A DNA stretch of 64,000 nt from Pisaster brevispinus (lineage: Eukaryota > Echinodermata > Asteroidea > Forcipulatida > Asteriidae). A program made the position numbers and the translations under genes. Shown here piece by piece: positions 49,301 to 60,359 of this stretch (position 1 is the stretch's first letter; each line of letters starts with the position of its first letter). The notes beneath the pieces are model-generated. The model was not told the origin of the DNA, did not search any database, and worked only from the letters and a program-made list of their open reading frames with translations. The stretch covers positions 2,728,001 to 2,792,000 of the forward strand of contig JAMKCF010000013.1 of assembly GCA_023634235.1 (NCBI GenBank), written 5' to 3'.

Positions 49301-52300
49301 GCAGCTGGGGCCCCGTTGCAGTTGGCAGCAGCTGGGGCCCCGTTGCAGTTGGCAGCAGCTGGGGCCCCGTTGCAGTTGGCAGCAGCTGGGGCCCCGTTGC
49401 AGTTGGCAGCAGCTGGGGCCCCGTTGCAGTTGGCAGCAGCTGGGGCCCCGTTGCAGTTGGCAGCAGCTGGGGCCCCGTTGCAGTTGGCAGCAGCTGGGGC
49501 CCCGTTGCAGTTGGCAGCAGCTGGGGCCCCGTTGCAGTTGGCAGCAGCTGGGGCCCCGTTGCAGTTGGCAGCAGCTGGGGCCCCGTTGCAGTTGGCAGCA
49601 GCTGGGGCCCCCGTTGCAGTTGGCAGCAGCTGGGGCCCCGTTGCAGTTGGCAGCAGCTGGGGCCCCGTTGCAGTTGGCAGCAGCTGGGGCCCCGTTGCAG
49701 TTGGCAGCAGCTGGGGCCCCGTTGCAGTTGGCAGCAGCTGGGGCCCCGTTGCAGTTGGCAGCAGCTGGGGCCCCGTTGCAGTTGGCAGCAGCTGGGGCCC
49801 CGTTGCAGTTGGCAGCAGCTGGGGCCCCGTTGCAGTTGGCAGCAGCTGGGGCCCCGTTGCAGTTGGCAGCAGCTGGGGCCCCGTTGCAGTTGGCAGCAGC
49901 TGGGGCCCCGTTGCAGTTGGCAGCAGCTGGGGCCCCGTTGCAGTTGGCAGCAGCTGGGGCCCCGTTGCAGTTGGCAGCAGCTGGGGCCCCGTTGCAGTTG
50001 GCAGCAGCTGGGGCCCCGTTGCAGTTGGCAGCAGCTGGGGCCCCGTTGCAGTTGGCAGCAGCTGGGGCCCCGTTGCAGTTGGCAGCAGCTGGGGCCCCGT
50101 TGCAGTTGGCAGCAGCTGGGGCCCCGTTGCAGTTGGCAGCAGCTGGGGCCCCGTTGCAGTTGGCAGCAGCTGGGGCCCCGTTGCAGTTGGCAGCAGCTGG
50201 GGCCCCGTTGCAGTTGGCAGCAGCTGGGGCCCCGTTGCAGTTGGCAGCAGCTGGGGCCCCGTTGCAGTTGGCAGCAGCTGGGGCCCCGTTGCAGTTGGCA
50301 GCAGCTGGGGCCCCGTTGCAGTTGGCAGCAGCTGGGGCCCCGTTGCAGTTGGCAGCAGCTGGGGCCCCGTTGCAGTTGGCAGCAGCTGGGGCCCCGTTGC
50401 AGTTGGCAGCAGCTGGGGCCCCGTTGCAGTTGGCAGCAGCTGGGGCCCCGTTGCAGTTGGCAGCAGCTGGGGCCCCGTTGCAGTTGGCAGCAGCTGGGGC
50501 CCCGTTGCAGTTGGCAGCAGCTGGGGCCCGTTGCAGTTGGCAGCAGCTGGGGCCCCGTTGCAGTTGGCAGCAGCTGGGGCCCCGTTGCAGTTGGCAGCAG
50601 CTGGGGCCCCGTTGCAGTTGGCAGCAGCTGGGCCCCGTTGCAGTTGGCAGCAGCTGGGGCCCCGTTGCAGTTGGCAGCAGCTGGGGCCCCGTTGCAGTTG
50701 GCAGCAGCTGGGGCCCCGTTGCAGTTGGCAGCAGCTGGGGCCCCGTTGCAGTTGGCAGCAGCTGGGGCCCCGTTGCAGTTGGCAGCAGCTGGGGCCCCGT
50801 TGCAGTTGGCAGCAGCTGGGGCCCCGTTGCAGTTGGCAGCAGCTGGGGCCCCGTTGCAGTTGGCAGCAGCTGGGGCCCCGTTGCAGTTGGCAGCAGCTGG
50901 GGCCCCGTTGCAGTTGGCAGCAGCTGGGGCCCCGTTGCAGTTGGCAGCAGCTGGGGCCCGTGCAGTGCAGCCTGGCCCGTTGCAGTTGGCAGCAGCTGGG
51001 GCCCCGTTGCAGTTGGCAGCAGCTGGGGCCCCGTTGCAGTTGGCAGCAGCTGGGGCCCCGTTGCAGTTGGCAGCAGCTGGGGCCCCGTTGCAGTTGGCAG
51101 CAGCTGGGGCCCCGTTGCAGTTGGCAGCAGCTGGGGCCCCGTTGCAGTTGGCAGCAGCTGGGGCCCCGTTGCAGTTGGCAGCAGCTGGGGCCCCGTTGCA
51201 GTTGGCAGCAGCTGGGGCCCCGTTGCAGTTGGCAGCAGCTGGGGCCCCGTTGCAGTTGGCAGCAGCTGGGGCCCCCGTTGCAGTTGGCAGCAGCTGGGGC
51301 CCCGTTGCAGTTGGCAGCAGCTGGGGCCCCGTTGCAGTTGGCAGCAGCTGGGGCCCCGTTGCAGTTGGCAGCAGCTGGGGCCCCGTTGCAGTTGGCAGCA
51401 GCTGGGGCCCCGTTGCAGTTGGCAGCAGCTGGGGCCCCGTTGCAGTTGGCAGCAGCTGGGGCCCCGTTGCAGTTGGCAGCAGCTGGGGCCCCGTTGCAGT
51501 TGGCAGCAGCTGGGGCCCCGTTGCAGTTGGCAGCAGCTGGGGCCCCGTTGCAGTTGGCAGCAGCTGGGGCCCCGTTGCAGTTGGCAGCAGCTGGGGCCCC
51601 GTTGCAGTTGGCAGCAGCTGGGGCCCCGTTGCAGTTGGCAGCAGCTGGGGCCCCGTTGCAGTTGGCAGCAGCTGGGGCCCCCGTTGCAGTTGGCAGCAGC
51701 TGGGGCCCCGTTGCAGTTGGCAGCAGCTGGGGCCCCGTTGCAGTTGGCAGCAGCTGGGGCCCCGTTGCAGTTGGCAGCAGCTGGGGGCCCCGTTGCAGTT
51801 GGCAGCAGCTGGGGCCCCGTTGCAGTTGGCAGCAGCTGGGGCCCCGTTGCAGTTGGCAGCAGCTGGGGCCCCGTTGCAGTTGGCAGCAGCTGGGGCCCCG
51901 TTGCAGTTGGCAGCAGCTGGGGCCCCGTTGCAGTTGGCAGCAGCTGGGGCCCCGTTGCAGTTGGCAGCAGCTGGGGGCCCCGTTGCAGTTGGCAGCAGCT
52001 GGGGCCCCGTTGCAGTTGGCAGCAGCTGGGGCCCCGTTGCAGTTGGCAGCAGCTGGGGCCCCGTTGCAGTTGGCAGCAGCTGGGGCCCCGTTGCAGTTGG
52101 CAGCAGCTGGGGCCCCGTTGCAGTTGGCAGCAGCTGGGGCCCCGTTGCAGTTGGCAGCAGCTGGGGCCCCGTTGCAGTTGGCAGCAGCTGGGGCCCCGTT
52201 GCAGTTGGCAGCAGCTGGGGCCCCCGTTGCAGTTGGCAGCAGCTGGGGCCCCGTTGCAGTTGGCAGCAGCTGGGGCCCCGTTGCAGTTGGCAGCAGCTGG

Positions 52301-55300
52301 GGCCCCGTTGCAGTTGGCAGCAGCTGGGGCCCCGTTGCAGTTGGCAGCAGCTGGGGCCCCGTTGCAGTTGGCAGCAGCTGGGGCCCCGTTGCAGTTGGCA
52401 GCAGCTGGGGCCCCGTTGCAGTTGGCAGCAGCTGGGGCCCCGTTGCAGTTGGCAGCAGCTGGGGCCCCGTTGCAGTTGGCAGCAGCTGGGGCCCCGTTGC
52501 AGTTGGCAGCAGCTGGGGCCCCGTTGCAGTTGGCAGCAGCTGGGGCCCCGTTGCAGTTGGCAGCAGCTGGGGGGCCCCCCGTTGCAGTTGGCAGCAGCTG
52601 GGGCCCCGTTGCAGTTGGCAGCAGCTGGGGCCCCGTTGCAGTTGGCAGCAGCTGGGGCCCCGTTGCAGTTGGCAGCAGCTGGGGCCCCGTTGCAGTTGGC
52701 AGCAGCTGGGGCCCCGTTGCAGTTGGCAGCAGCTGGGGCCCCGTTGCAGTTGGCAGCAGCTGGGGCCCCGTTGCAGTTGGCAGCAGCTGGGGCCCCGTTG
52801 CAGTTGGCAGCAGCTGGGGCCCCGTTGCAGTTGGCAGCAGCTGGGGCCCCGTTGCAGTTGGCAGCAGCTGGGGCCCCGTTGCAGTTGGCAGCAGCTGGGG
52901 CCCGTTGCAGTGGCAGCAGCTGGGGCCCCGTTGCAGTTGGCAGCAGCTGGGGCCCCGTTGCAGTTGGCAGCAGCTGGGGCCCCGTTGCAGTTGGCAGCAG
53001 CTGGGGCCCCGTTGCAGTTGGCAGCAGCTGGGGCCCCGTTGCAGTTGGCAGCAGCTGGGGCCCCGTTGCAGTTGGCAGCAGCTGGGGCCCCGTTGCAGTT
53101 GGCAGCAGCTGGGGCCCCGTTGCAGTTGGCAGCAGCTGGGGCCCCGTTGCAGTTGGCAGCAGCTGGGGCCCCGTTGCAGTTGGCAGCAGCTGGGGCCCCG
53201 TTGCAGTTGGCAGCAGCTGGGGCCCCGTTGCAGTTGGCAGCAGCTGGGGCCCCGTTGCAGTTGGCAGCAGCTGGGGCCCCGTTGCAGTTGGCAGCAGCTG
53301 GGGCCCCGTTGCAGTTGGCAGCAGCTGGGGCCCCGTTGCAGTTGGCAGCAGCTGGGGCCCCGTTGCAGTTGGCAGCAGCTGGGGCCCCGTTGCAGTTGGC
53401 AGCAGCTGGGGCCCCGTTGCAGTTGGCAGCAGCTGGGGCCCCGTTGCAGTTGGCAGCAGCTGGGGCCCCGTTGCAGTTGGCAGCAGCTGGGGCCCCGTTG
53501 CAGTTGGCAGCAGCTGGGGCCCCGTTGCAGTTGGCAGCAGCTGGGGCCCCGTTGCAGTTGGCAGCAGCTGGGGCCCCGTTGCAGTTGGCAGCAGCTGGGG
53601 CCCCGTTGCAGTTGGCAGCAGCTGGGGCCCCGTTGCAGTTGGCAGCAGCTGGGGCCCCGTTGCAGTTGGCAGCAGCTGGGGCCCCGTTGCAGTTGGCAGC
53701 AGCTGGGGCCCCGTTGCAGTTGGCAGCAGCTGGGGCCCCGTTGCAGTTGGCAGCAGCTGGGGCCCCGTTGCAGTTGGCAGCAGCTGGGGCCCCGTTGCAG
53801 TTGGCAGCAGCTGGGGCCCCGTTGCAGTTGGCAGCAGCTGGGGCCCCGTTGCAGTTGGCAGCAGCTGGGGCCCCGTTGCAGTTGGCAGCAGCTGGGGCCC
53901 CGTTGCAGTTGGCAGCAGCTGGGGCCCCGTTGCAGTTGGCAGCAGCTGGGGCCCCGTTGCAGTTGGCAGCAGCTGGGGCCCCGTTGCAGTTGGCAGCAGC
54001 TGGGGCCCCGTTGCAGTTGGCAGCAGCTGGGGCCCCGTTGCAGTTGGCAGCAGCTGGGGCCCCGTTGCAGTTGGCAGCAGCTGGGGCCCCGTTGCAGTTG
54101 GCAGCAGCTGGGGCCCCGTTGCAGTTGGCAGCAGCTGGGGCCCCGTTGCAGTTGGCAGCAGCTGGGGCCCCGTTGCAGTTGGCAGCAGCTGGGGCCCCGT
54201 TGCAGTTGGCAGCAGCTGGGGCCCCGTTGCAGTTGGCAGCAGCTGGGGCCCCGTTGCAGTTGGCAGCAGCTGGGGCCCCGTTGCAGTTGGCAGCAGCTGG
54301 GGCCCCGTTGCAGTTGGCAGCAGCTGGGGCCCCGTTGCAGTTGGCAGCAGCTGGGGCCCCGTTGCAGTTGGCAGCAGCTGGGGCCCCGTTGCAGTTGGCA
54401 GCAGCTGGGGCCCCGTTGCAGTTGGCAGCAGCTGGGGCCCCGTTGCAGTTGGCAGCAGCTGGGGCCCCGTTGCAGTTGGCAGCAGCTGGGGCCCCGTTGC
54501 AGTTGGCAGCAGCTGGGGCCCCGTTGCAGTTGGCAGCAGCTGGGGCCCCGTTGCAGTTGGCAGCAGCTGGGGCCCCGTTGCAGTTGGCAGCAGCTGGGGC
54601 CCCGTTGCAGTTGGCAGCAGCTGGGGCCCCGTTGCAGTTGGCAGCAGCTGGGGCCCCGTTGCAGTTGGCAGCAGCTGGGGCCCCGTTGCAGTTGGCAGCA
54701 GCTGGGGCCCCCGTTGCAGTTGGCAGCAGCTGGGGCCCCGTTGCAGTTGGCAGCAGCTGGGGCCCCGTTGCAGTTGGCAGCAGCTGGGGCCCCGTTGCAG
54801 TTGGCAGCAGCTGGGGCCCCGTTGCAGTTGGCAGCAGCTGGGGCCCAGTTGCAGTTGGCAGCAGCTGGGGCCCAGTTGCAGTTGGCAGCAGCTGGGGCCC
54901 AGTTGCAGTTGGCAGCAGCTGGGGCCCAGTTGCAGTTGGCAGCAGCTGGGGCCCAGTTGCAGTTGGCAGCAGCTGGGGCCCAGTTGCAGTTGGCAGCAGC
55001 TGGGGCCCAGTTGCAGTTGGCAGCAGCTGGGGCCCAGTTGCAGTTGGCAGCAGCTGGGGCCCAGTTGCAGTTGGCAGCAGCTGGGGCCCAGTTGCAGTTG
55101 GCAGCAGCTGGGGCCCAGTTGCAGTTGGCAGCAGCTGGGGCCCAGTTGCAGTTGGCAGCAGCTGGGGCCCAGTTGCAGTTGGCAGCAGCTGGGGCCCAGT
55201 TGCAGTTGGCAGCAGCTGGGGCCCAGTTGCAGTTGGCAGCAGCTGGGGCCCAGTTGCAGTTGGCAGCAGCTGGGGCCCAGTTGCAGTTGGCAGCAGCTGG

Positions 55301-55792
55301 GGCCCAGTTGCAGTTGGCAGCAGCTGGGGCCCAGTTGCAGTTGGCAGCAGCTGGGGCCCAGTTGCAGTTGGCAGCAGCTGGGGCCCAGTTGCAGTTGGCA
55401 GCAGCTGGGGCCCAGTTGCAGTTGGCAGCAGCTGGGGCCCAGTTGCAGTTGGCAGCAGCTGGGGCCCAGTTGCAGTTGGCAGCAGCTGGGGCCCAGTTGC
55501 AGTTGGCAGCAGCTGGGGCCCAGTTGCAGTTGGCAGCAGCTGGGGCCCAGTTGCAGTTGGCAGCAGCTGGGGCCCAGTTGCAGTTGGCAGCAGCTGGGGC
55601 CCAGTTGCAGTTGGCAGCAGCTGGGGCCCAGTTGCAGTTGGCAGCAGCTGGGGCCCAGTTGCAGTTGGCAGCAGCTGGGGCCCAGTTGCAGTTGGCAGCA
55701 GCTGGGGCCCAGTTGCAGTTGGCAGCAGCTGGGGCCCAGTTGCAGTTGGCAGCAGCTGGGGCCCAGTTGCAGTTGGCAGCAGCTGGGGCCCC
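40369..55792. repeat. 15.4 kb array of a 27-bp GC-rich minisatellite
   Basis: About 571 head-to-tail copies of a 27-bp unit (first full unit about 40371-40397) with core GCAGCAGCTGGGGCCC, about 70% GC in an AT-rich setting. Two unit types differ at one base: GGGGCCCAGTTG (A-type) and GGGGCCCCGTTG (C-type). A-type fills about 40371-41355 (about 36 copies) and about 54842-55785 (about 35 copies); C-type fills the middle (about 500 copies). Each unit has CAGCTG and GGGCCC palindromes. Copies are otherwise nearly identical, except for single-base indels and a few scrambled units between 42.4 and 52.9 kb. Not a coding sequence: the unit has no ATG on either strand and no stop in any of six frames, so long open frames are inevitable. 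Confidence 0.98.
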
Positions 55793-56290
55793 GCCGTGAT
55801 TCGATCCTCTCACCTTCTCTCTTGTAGTCGCTCGTCCTACCTCTGGGCTAAGTTACTGCCCACCACCACCCTCAGTTTGTTCCAATATATAGTGTTAATC
55901 TAAATTTTTATGAAGGTAAAAAGAAATCAGTTCTTTGGGTTTGAGCCTACCTGGGCTCGAACCCGGCTTTTGCGATGTGCAAGACCATCACTTAACTAGT
56001 TTTGCTAACTTACTGTTCTAATGGAAGTTTGCTTTTTTTAGATATAAATATTTCTTTACCTTTTAAAGTAAGATAAAAAAACAAAAACCAGCCTGGGCTC
56101 GAACCTGGTTCTTGCGATTTGCACTACCTTAAACTATCCACTTGCGCTAACCAGCTCATAAATTGTGCTTTATATTTACGTTATAAATAATTTGTTACAC
56201 AACAGTTGAAAAAAAAGAGTTAAATGCTGCGCTTCGAACCGGGGTCTTGTACTATGCACTACCACGACCTACTCTTCGTATTTAGTTGCG
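55793..56290 (-). repeat. Four diverged tRNA-like tandem units of about 140 bp
   Basis: On the minus strand each unit pairs a box A-like segment (TTAGCGCAAGTGGATAG in the clearest) with a box B-like segment (AGGTTCGAGCCCAGG, GGGTTCGAGCCCAGG, CGGTTCGAAGC and GGATCGAATCAC). T-arm landmarks at about 55799, 55957, 56099 and 56233 give offsets of 158, 142 and 134. Units are too diverged to fold as functional tRNAs. The first unit abuts the last 27-bp copy. Confidence 0.65.
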
Positions 56291-56399
56291 CTGACTGTCC
56301 TCACGGTATTTGCAACTGGGCCCGGCTGCGATATGTTTTCCCGCTCAGTTGAGGCAGAACCAAAAGAGGGCGTTGTTTGCCTTCCATAGGTCATGAATA

Positions 56400-56680
56400 T
56401 TAAAAGCTGCATAATGCATGTTAACAGATAATTTTCTAACATGTTACTATTCATAATGAAGGGTACAAATTCTTTACACAAGACGTAGTTGACTCAACCG
56501 CATATGCAATTGCGTGTGTTTTAGATGGAAAATGGTGTCTGTATAACTACTAATTAGTGGACCAAATTAGCCAGCTCAAAAATGTGGTATGCCCAGTGCC
56601 CAGTCTTCAAGATTCTGGGCTAAAACTTCCTTTTTTATTCATAACGAAGGGTACAAACTCTTTTCAAATTATGTTATAGT
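56400..56680. repeat. Two diverged inverted copies of the 210-bp satellite
   Basis: Compared with the reverse complement of a 39.1-40.3 kb unit, 56521-56670 shares in order GGAAAATGG, TACTAATTAGTG, AAATTAGCCA, GTATGCCCAGTG and TTTTATTCATAACGAAGGGTA. A second partial copy with ATTCATAATGAAGGGTACAAA lies about 190 bp to the left. So the 210-bp family flanks the array on both sides in opposite orientation. Confidence 0.62.
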
Positions 56681-56913
56681 ATTTAAACTCCATAACAAAA
56701 AAATTGACATAACACACGCACATTGTCTCCGTGTTTGCGGCTAATTTTCTGTTATTTAGCGACTTGTTTTTGTTTGTTTATTGCTTTTCAATGATAAATA
56801 GCTATAACATTTCAATATTATCAAGAGAAAATCTGCAAGTTATGGCTAGAATTTCAGTATTTGTTCGGATAACGTAACGGATTCGCCGACAGAAATGAGC
56901 CAAATGAGCCATT

Positions 56914-57025
56914 TTGTCACCTCCCTATACTGCATGTGTTCTAATTTCGTGAATACGCGGCTGGCCGTTCCGCGAATATGCGGCTGGCTAATTTGGGCCC
57001 AATACTGTGCTAGCTTCAGCTCGGT
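56914..57025 (+). repeat. Right arm of the 110-bp inverted repeat
   Basis: Inverted partner of 38674-38783, on the opposite strand 18.1 kb away. It keeps ATACGCGGCTGGCCG and GCGGCTGGCT copies and ends AGCTTCAGCTCGGT. No gene follows it: the next ATG (57030) leads to a short unremarkable frame. Confidence 0.75.
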
Positions 57026-58311
57026 CGCAATGCGCTGTTTATTTATTTATTATACTGGTACCAGACTTTTAAAAAATAAGAAAATTAACAGCGCCACCAA
57101 CGCAATCGGGCTTCGTGGTCTGATCTGACTTTAAACACCCCTGCCCCGCCTACAACCCGACCCCCAGTATTCATTTATAAAAAAATAAAAAATAATTAAC
57201 GTTACACTCACAGATAAATATGAATAGCGCACTCTATTGTCAACTATCATACTTCACTTATTTCTAAGGCAATAGTGAAGACACAACAAATAACACCAAG
57301 ATATTTCTCAAAACCAAGGTACTATTGAACTTGAGATATGAATTATCGCTTTCAACGCCACAGCCTTTAACATTATCTTTTGTTTTAAATTTTATAGGAG
57401 TCTCCAAAGAATCATCTCCAAAAAAAGTTTCTGCTTTAATCAAAAGAATGAACAAATGTCAAACAAATGATGGGGATTTCTTCAGTTCAACGATTTTACC
57501 AAAAGATGATTTAATGACTTAGCACTCAAAATTTGACACCTGTCAAATTAATCCAATCGGCCAACATGAACTGCTTAACACCTGACACTGGTCATTATTC
57601 TAAATTAAGTAAAAAGTGAGTCCCATTTTTTATTTTTACAAAACGAAAAAGTGTAATCAAAAGCAGTTTCAAACATTTGAAATGCCACCAAAAGAAAACA
57701 GGCAAATGGGACAGACAGCTGTGTGCATCAACATAGAGGAAATATAAATTGCACACAGATTTGTTTAAAGTTCAAAATAATAAATCATTTATTTTTGTGA
57801 AGCCAAGAATATAAGCTCAATCAAAACGTTTTACTGGATTTAATTGCAGTTTATTATTTTTACTAGTATATCATCCCATACAATTCCCCACTCCCAAGTG
57901 AATTGAAAACCCACACACAATAAACTCTTGTTAAACTCTGGTTCATAATTCTTTACAGAGTAATCCATGAACCATGACAAGTCACCAAAAAGAACAGTTA
58001 TATCATCTCACAATTCTGAACCCCACCCCTATGAAATAAATAGGTTTCCCCGGTCATTTTCGGTGAAAAGGCAGTTTAAACAAACCATGCACGCAAATCC
58101 TACTGTTCATATTTTTACTGAAGTTCTATTTTAGCAAAAATTGTTTTTTGCAACTAACCATTATATTCTTAAAGGCCCAACACCAGTTTCCAATTCACAG
58201 GTGATTGTTTCAAAGATTTAACCCCCATACACAATAAAACTTAATAATTCTCAACTTGTATATTTGACATATCTTTTTAGAAGCTTTATTCTTTTCAAAG
58301 GCCAAACTTAG
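57026..58311. other. Intergenic AT-rich DNA, no feature recognised
   Basis: No coding exon, tRNA-like or inverted-repeat element was recognised in this 1.3 kb. Confidence 0.5.
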
Positions 58312-58454
58312 GTCACACCTGAATTTGCGGCTACAGCTACGGCTACGGCTACAGTTGTTGCCAAGGACATTGCTAAGGACATCCTATACTTCAACACAAG
58401 ATGGCGCAGTGATCTAGCCGTAGCTGTAGCCAGAGCTGCCAATTCGGACATGAC
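58312..58454. mobile_element. MITE, GCTACAGCTACGGCT inverted ends
   Basis: Starts GTCACACCTGAATTTGCGGC and ends with the inverse type GCTGCCAATTCGGACATGAC. CTACAGCTACGGCT and AGCCGTAGCTGTAG arms face each other. Relatives: 60411-60529 and the fragment at 30490-30545. Confidence 0.78.
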
Positions 58455-58857
58455 TTTAAGTTACACTTCAGCAAAAACAAAATGAAGGTTAGGTAAAAGC
58501 ACCATTGATTTGTTGGAAATAAACAGCTAGATTCAATTAGACTCATGAAGGGAGGGGGTACCAATGGCGTATATTATCTTGGTTTAAGATCATGGTTGAC
58601 AACTTAATTAATTGAAATCTTCTTGTGATAAAATTTATGTACACTTTTCTTTCATTTTGTTTAAATGTTTATCAGCTGGTCCAGATTTAAGCTTGTTTTG
58701 GGGAGGACTTTTTTTTTAAAATAATGTAAGCTTTTCAGAGTAATTTTGCCCTGTGATGCTACCGACTGTGTTGATGTGTTTTAAATCAAAATAAATATTT
58801 TAATGGTTTTCAAACTACAGCATGGCATATCTATCTTTTAAAAAAGGCAATATTTCA

Positions 58858-58970
58858 TAGCTATGGGGGAATCAGATCGGCCAAGATGTTTCTTTCCCTG
58901 CCTTTCAACTCTGTGGACTCTGGTTCAGATCCAACCCGGAGCCTTGTATGTGAAATTGGGTTTTCAGTCC
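58858..58970 (+). mobile_element. tRNA-derived SINE, family S4
   Basis: TTTCTTTCCCTGCCTTTCAA, GGTTCAGATCCAACC (mutated box B), CCTTGTATGTGAAATTGG and GGTTTTCAGTCCCC in the same order as 26262-26430 reversed. Confidence 0.68.
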
Positions 58971-58974
58971 CCAC

Positions 58975-59171
58975 CTGGGTCCAATTTCATAGAGCTGCTT
59001 AAGCAGAAAATATTGCTTAACAAATGTCTGCTGAGCAGAAATGAGCAGGATACCAGTCACAATTTCTACAAGTGACATAGGCGCTTGATTGGTAACCTTA
59101 TTCTGGTAAGCATAATTTTGTTATGCTTAGCTACTTTTTGTGCTTAAGCAGCTCTATGAAATTGGGCCCAG
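58975..59171. mobile_element. Fold-back MITE, GGGCCCA...AAGCAGCTCT family
   Basis: Starts CTGGGTCCAATTTCATAGAG and ends with the inverse CTCTATGAAATTGGGCCCAG. Interior ATTCTGGTAAGCATAATTTT is shared with 14046-14266. Best-preserved copy, TIR about 30 bp. Confidence 0.82.
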
Positions 59172-59284
59172 CTGGGCCCAATTTCATGGCTCTGCTTACT
59201 GCAGAAGTCTGCGCTTTCAGCCCACAGAATCATTAGCTTCACAGAGCCCATACTGTGGTTAACAATGCCAACAAAATTGGGCCT
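59172..59284. mobile_element. MITE, GGGCCCAATTTCATGG family
   Basis: Follows the previous element end to end, starting CTGGGCCCAATTTCATGG and ending AAAATTGGGCC. Relatives at 4459-4580 and 61938-62063. Confidence 0.65.
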
Positions 59285-59619
59285 AAATTGCGAGAGTTTT
59301 CCCCGGTTGCGGTTTTCCTATCACATCCAAAACTGAAACTTCTTCTTCTTCTCTCCGAACCAATCCTCATGGTTCGATTCCACACAAAGAAATTGAGACA
59401 TCACATCTTGCTCAGCAGTCAATACTGATACACACCTTGTGATCAATTTTAGATGTGTGTGAAATCGATCAAGGCACTTTTGATGGTTCCTTGATTTCAA
59501 TACCATAAAGATATATAAATAATAACAATAAATAGAGGAACAAAGGAAAGGACTGCTGGGATCCTTACCCCATTGATTGCGTTTGATCCGGATCAACTAC
59601 TATATCAATATACCAGTAT

Positions 59620-59783
59620 CATGCTGCCACCATCTTGGTCATGTTCCTGGTATCCGATAACAGTAGTGAATGCTGATACTCATTGTACAAAAAGGAACCA
59701 GACTATTTCTCCTCCGCCCCTCAGTTTGGTAGCATTGATTTGGATGGGAGAAAACGAAGATTGCCGCACCATGACACAGGTCT
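59620..59783. mobile_element. Interspersed repeat, MITE-like, copy 2 of 2
   Basis: Partner of 9533-9690: same opening CATGCTGCCACCATCTTGG, GGAACCAGACTATT, CCTCAGTTTGGTAGCATTGA, and closing GAAGATTGCCGCACCATGA. Confidence 0.7.
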
Positions 59784-59964
59784 GTGCTTTTGCCTAAATA
59801 AAAACTGAAATACTCCACTAAAATAAGTCAAATAAAAAGTCTTGAAGTAAAAAGTCTACATGACATTCTAGCAAAGTGAATACTTATGACTCTGGGCCAT
59901 AACCGGAAGGACTATTGACCAATCACAGCCAGACTTAGTGACCACAACATTACTTTGTGAGCAT

Positions 59965-60359
59965 GTCGTGGCCGAGCGGATAAGATCACCGGACTCAAGC
60001 TCTGGTGTTTCTGATCAGCAGAGTGTGGGTTCGAGTCCCGGTTGTGACACTTGTGTCCTTAAGCAAGACACTTAACTATGATTGCTTCGTCCTTCGGATG
60101 GGACGTAGAGCCGTTGGTCCCGTGTGTTGTGTAACGCACGTAAAAGAACCCAGTGCACTTATCGTAAAGAGAAGTTGTCCGCCTTGGTGTTCCTGGTTCG
60201 GTTGGCAGTATATTGCGCCACAGCACCTTGTAAACCATTACATGGTGCTATAAAGGAATAGGTCTCATACTTCAAAACGTAGCTCCACATACCTTGCAGG
60301 AAAAATACTGAGCGCTTTGATACGCCCCTAGGGATGTGATAAAGTGCTATATAAGAACC

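Noticed and set aside
40369..55792. CRISPR array
   Set aside because: Units are directly adjacent with no spacers, and the genome is animal.
40369..55792. GGGGCC hexanucleotide expansion like the C9orf72 type
   Set aside because: GGGGCC occurs only once per 27-bp unit, so this is a minisatellite and not a hexanucleotide run.
40364..55903. Four giant open frames (about 4400-5150 residues) on both strands
   Set aside because: They are by-products of a stop-free 27-bp unit whose length is a multiple of three. They lack ATG starts within the array, overlap one another fully on both strands, and encode only a 9-residue periodicity in changing frames.
56895..57128. 77-residue coding sequence downstream of the right arm
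   Set aside because: The frame runs through the inverted repeat arm itself and has no homology I recognise.
59965..60050. Functional tRNA-Leu gene
   Set aside because: The head is close to tRNA-Leu but two bases are missing near the acceptor/D-arm junction, and it continues into a SINE body ending in (ATT)n.
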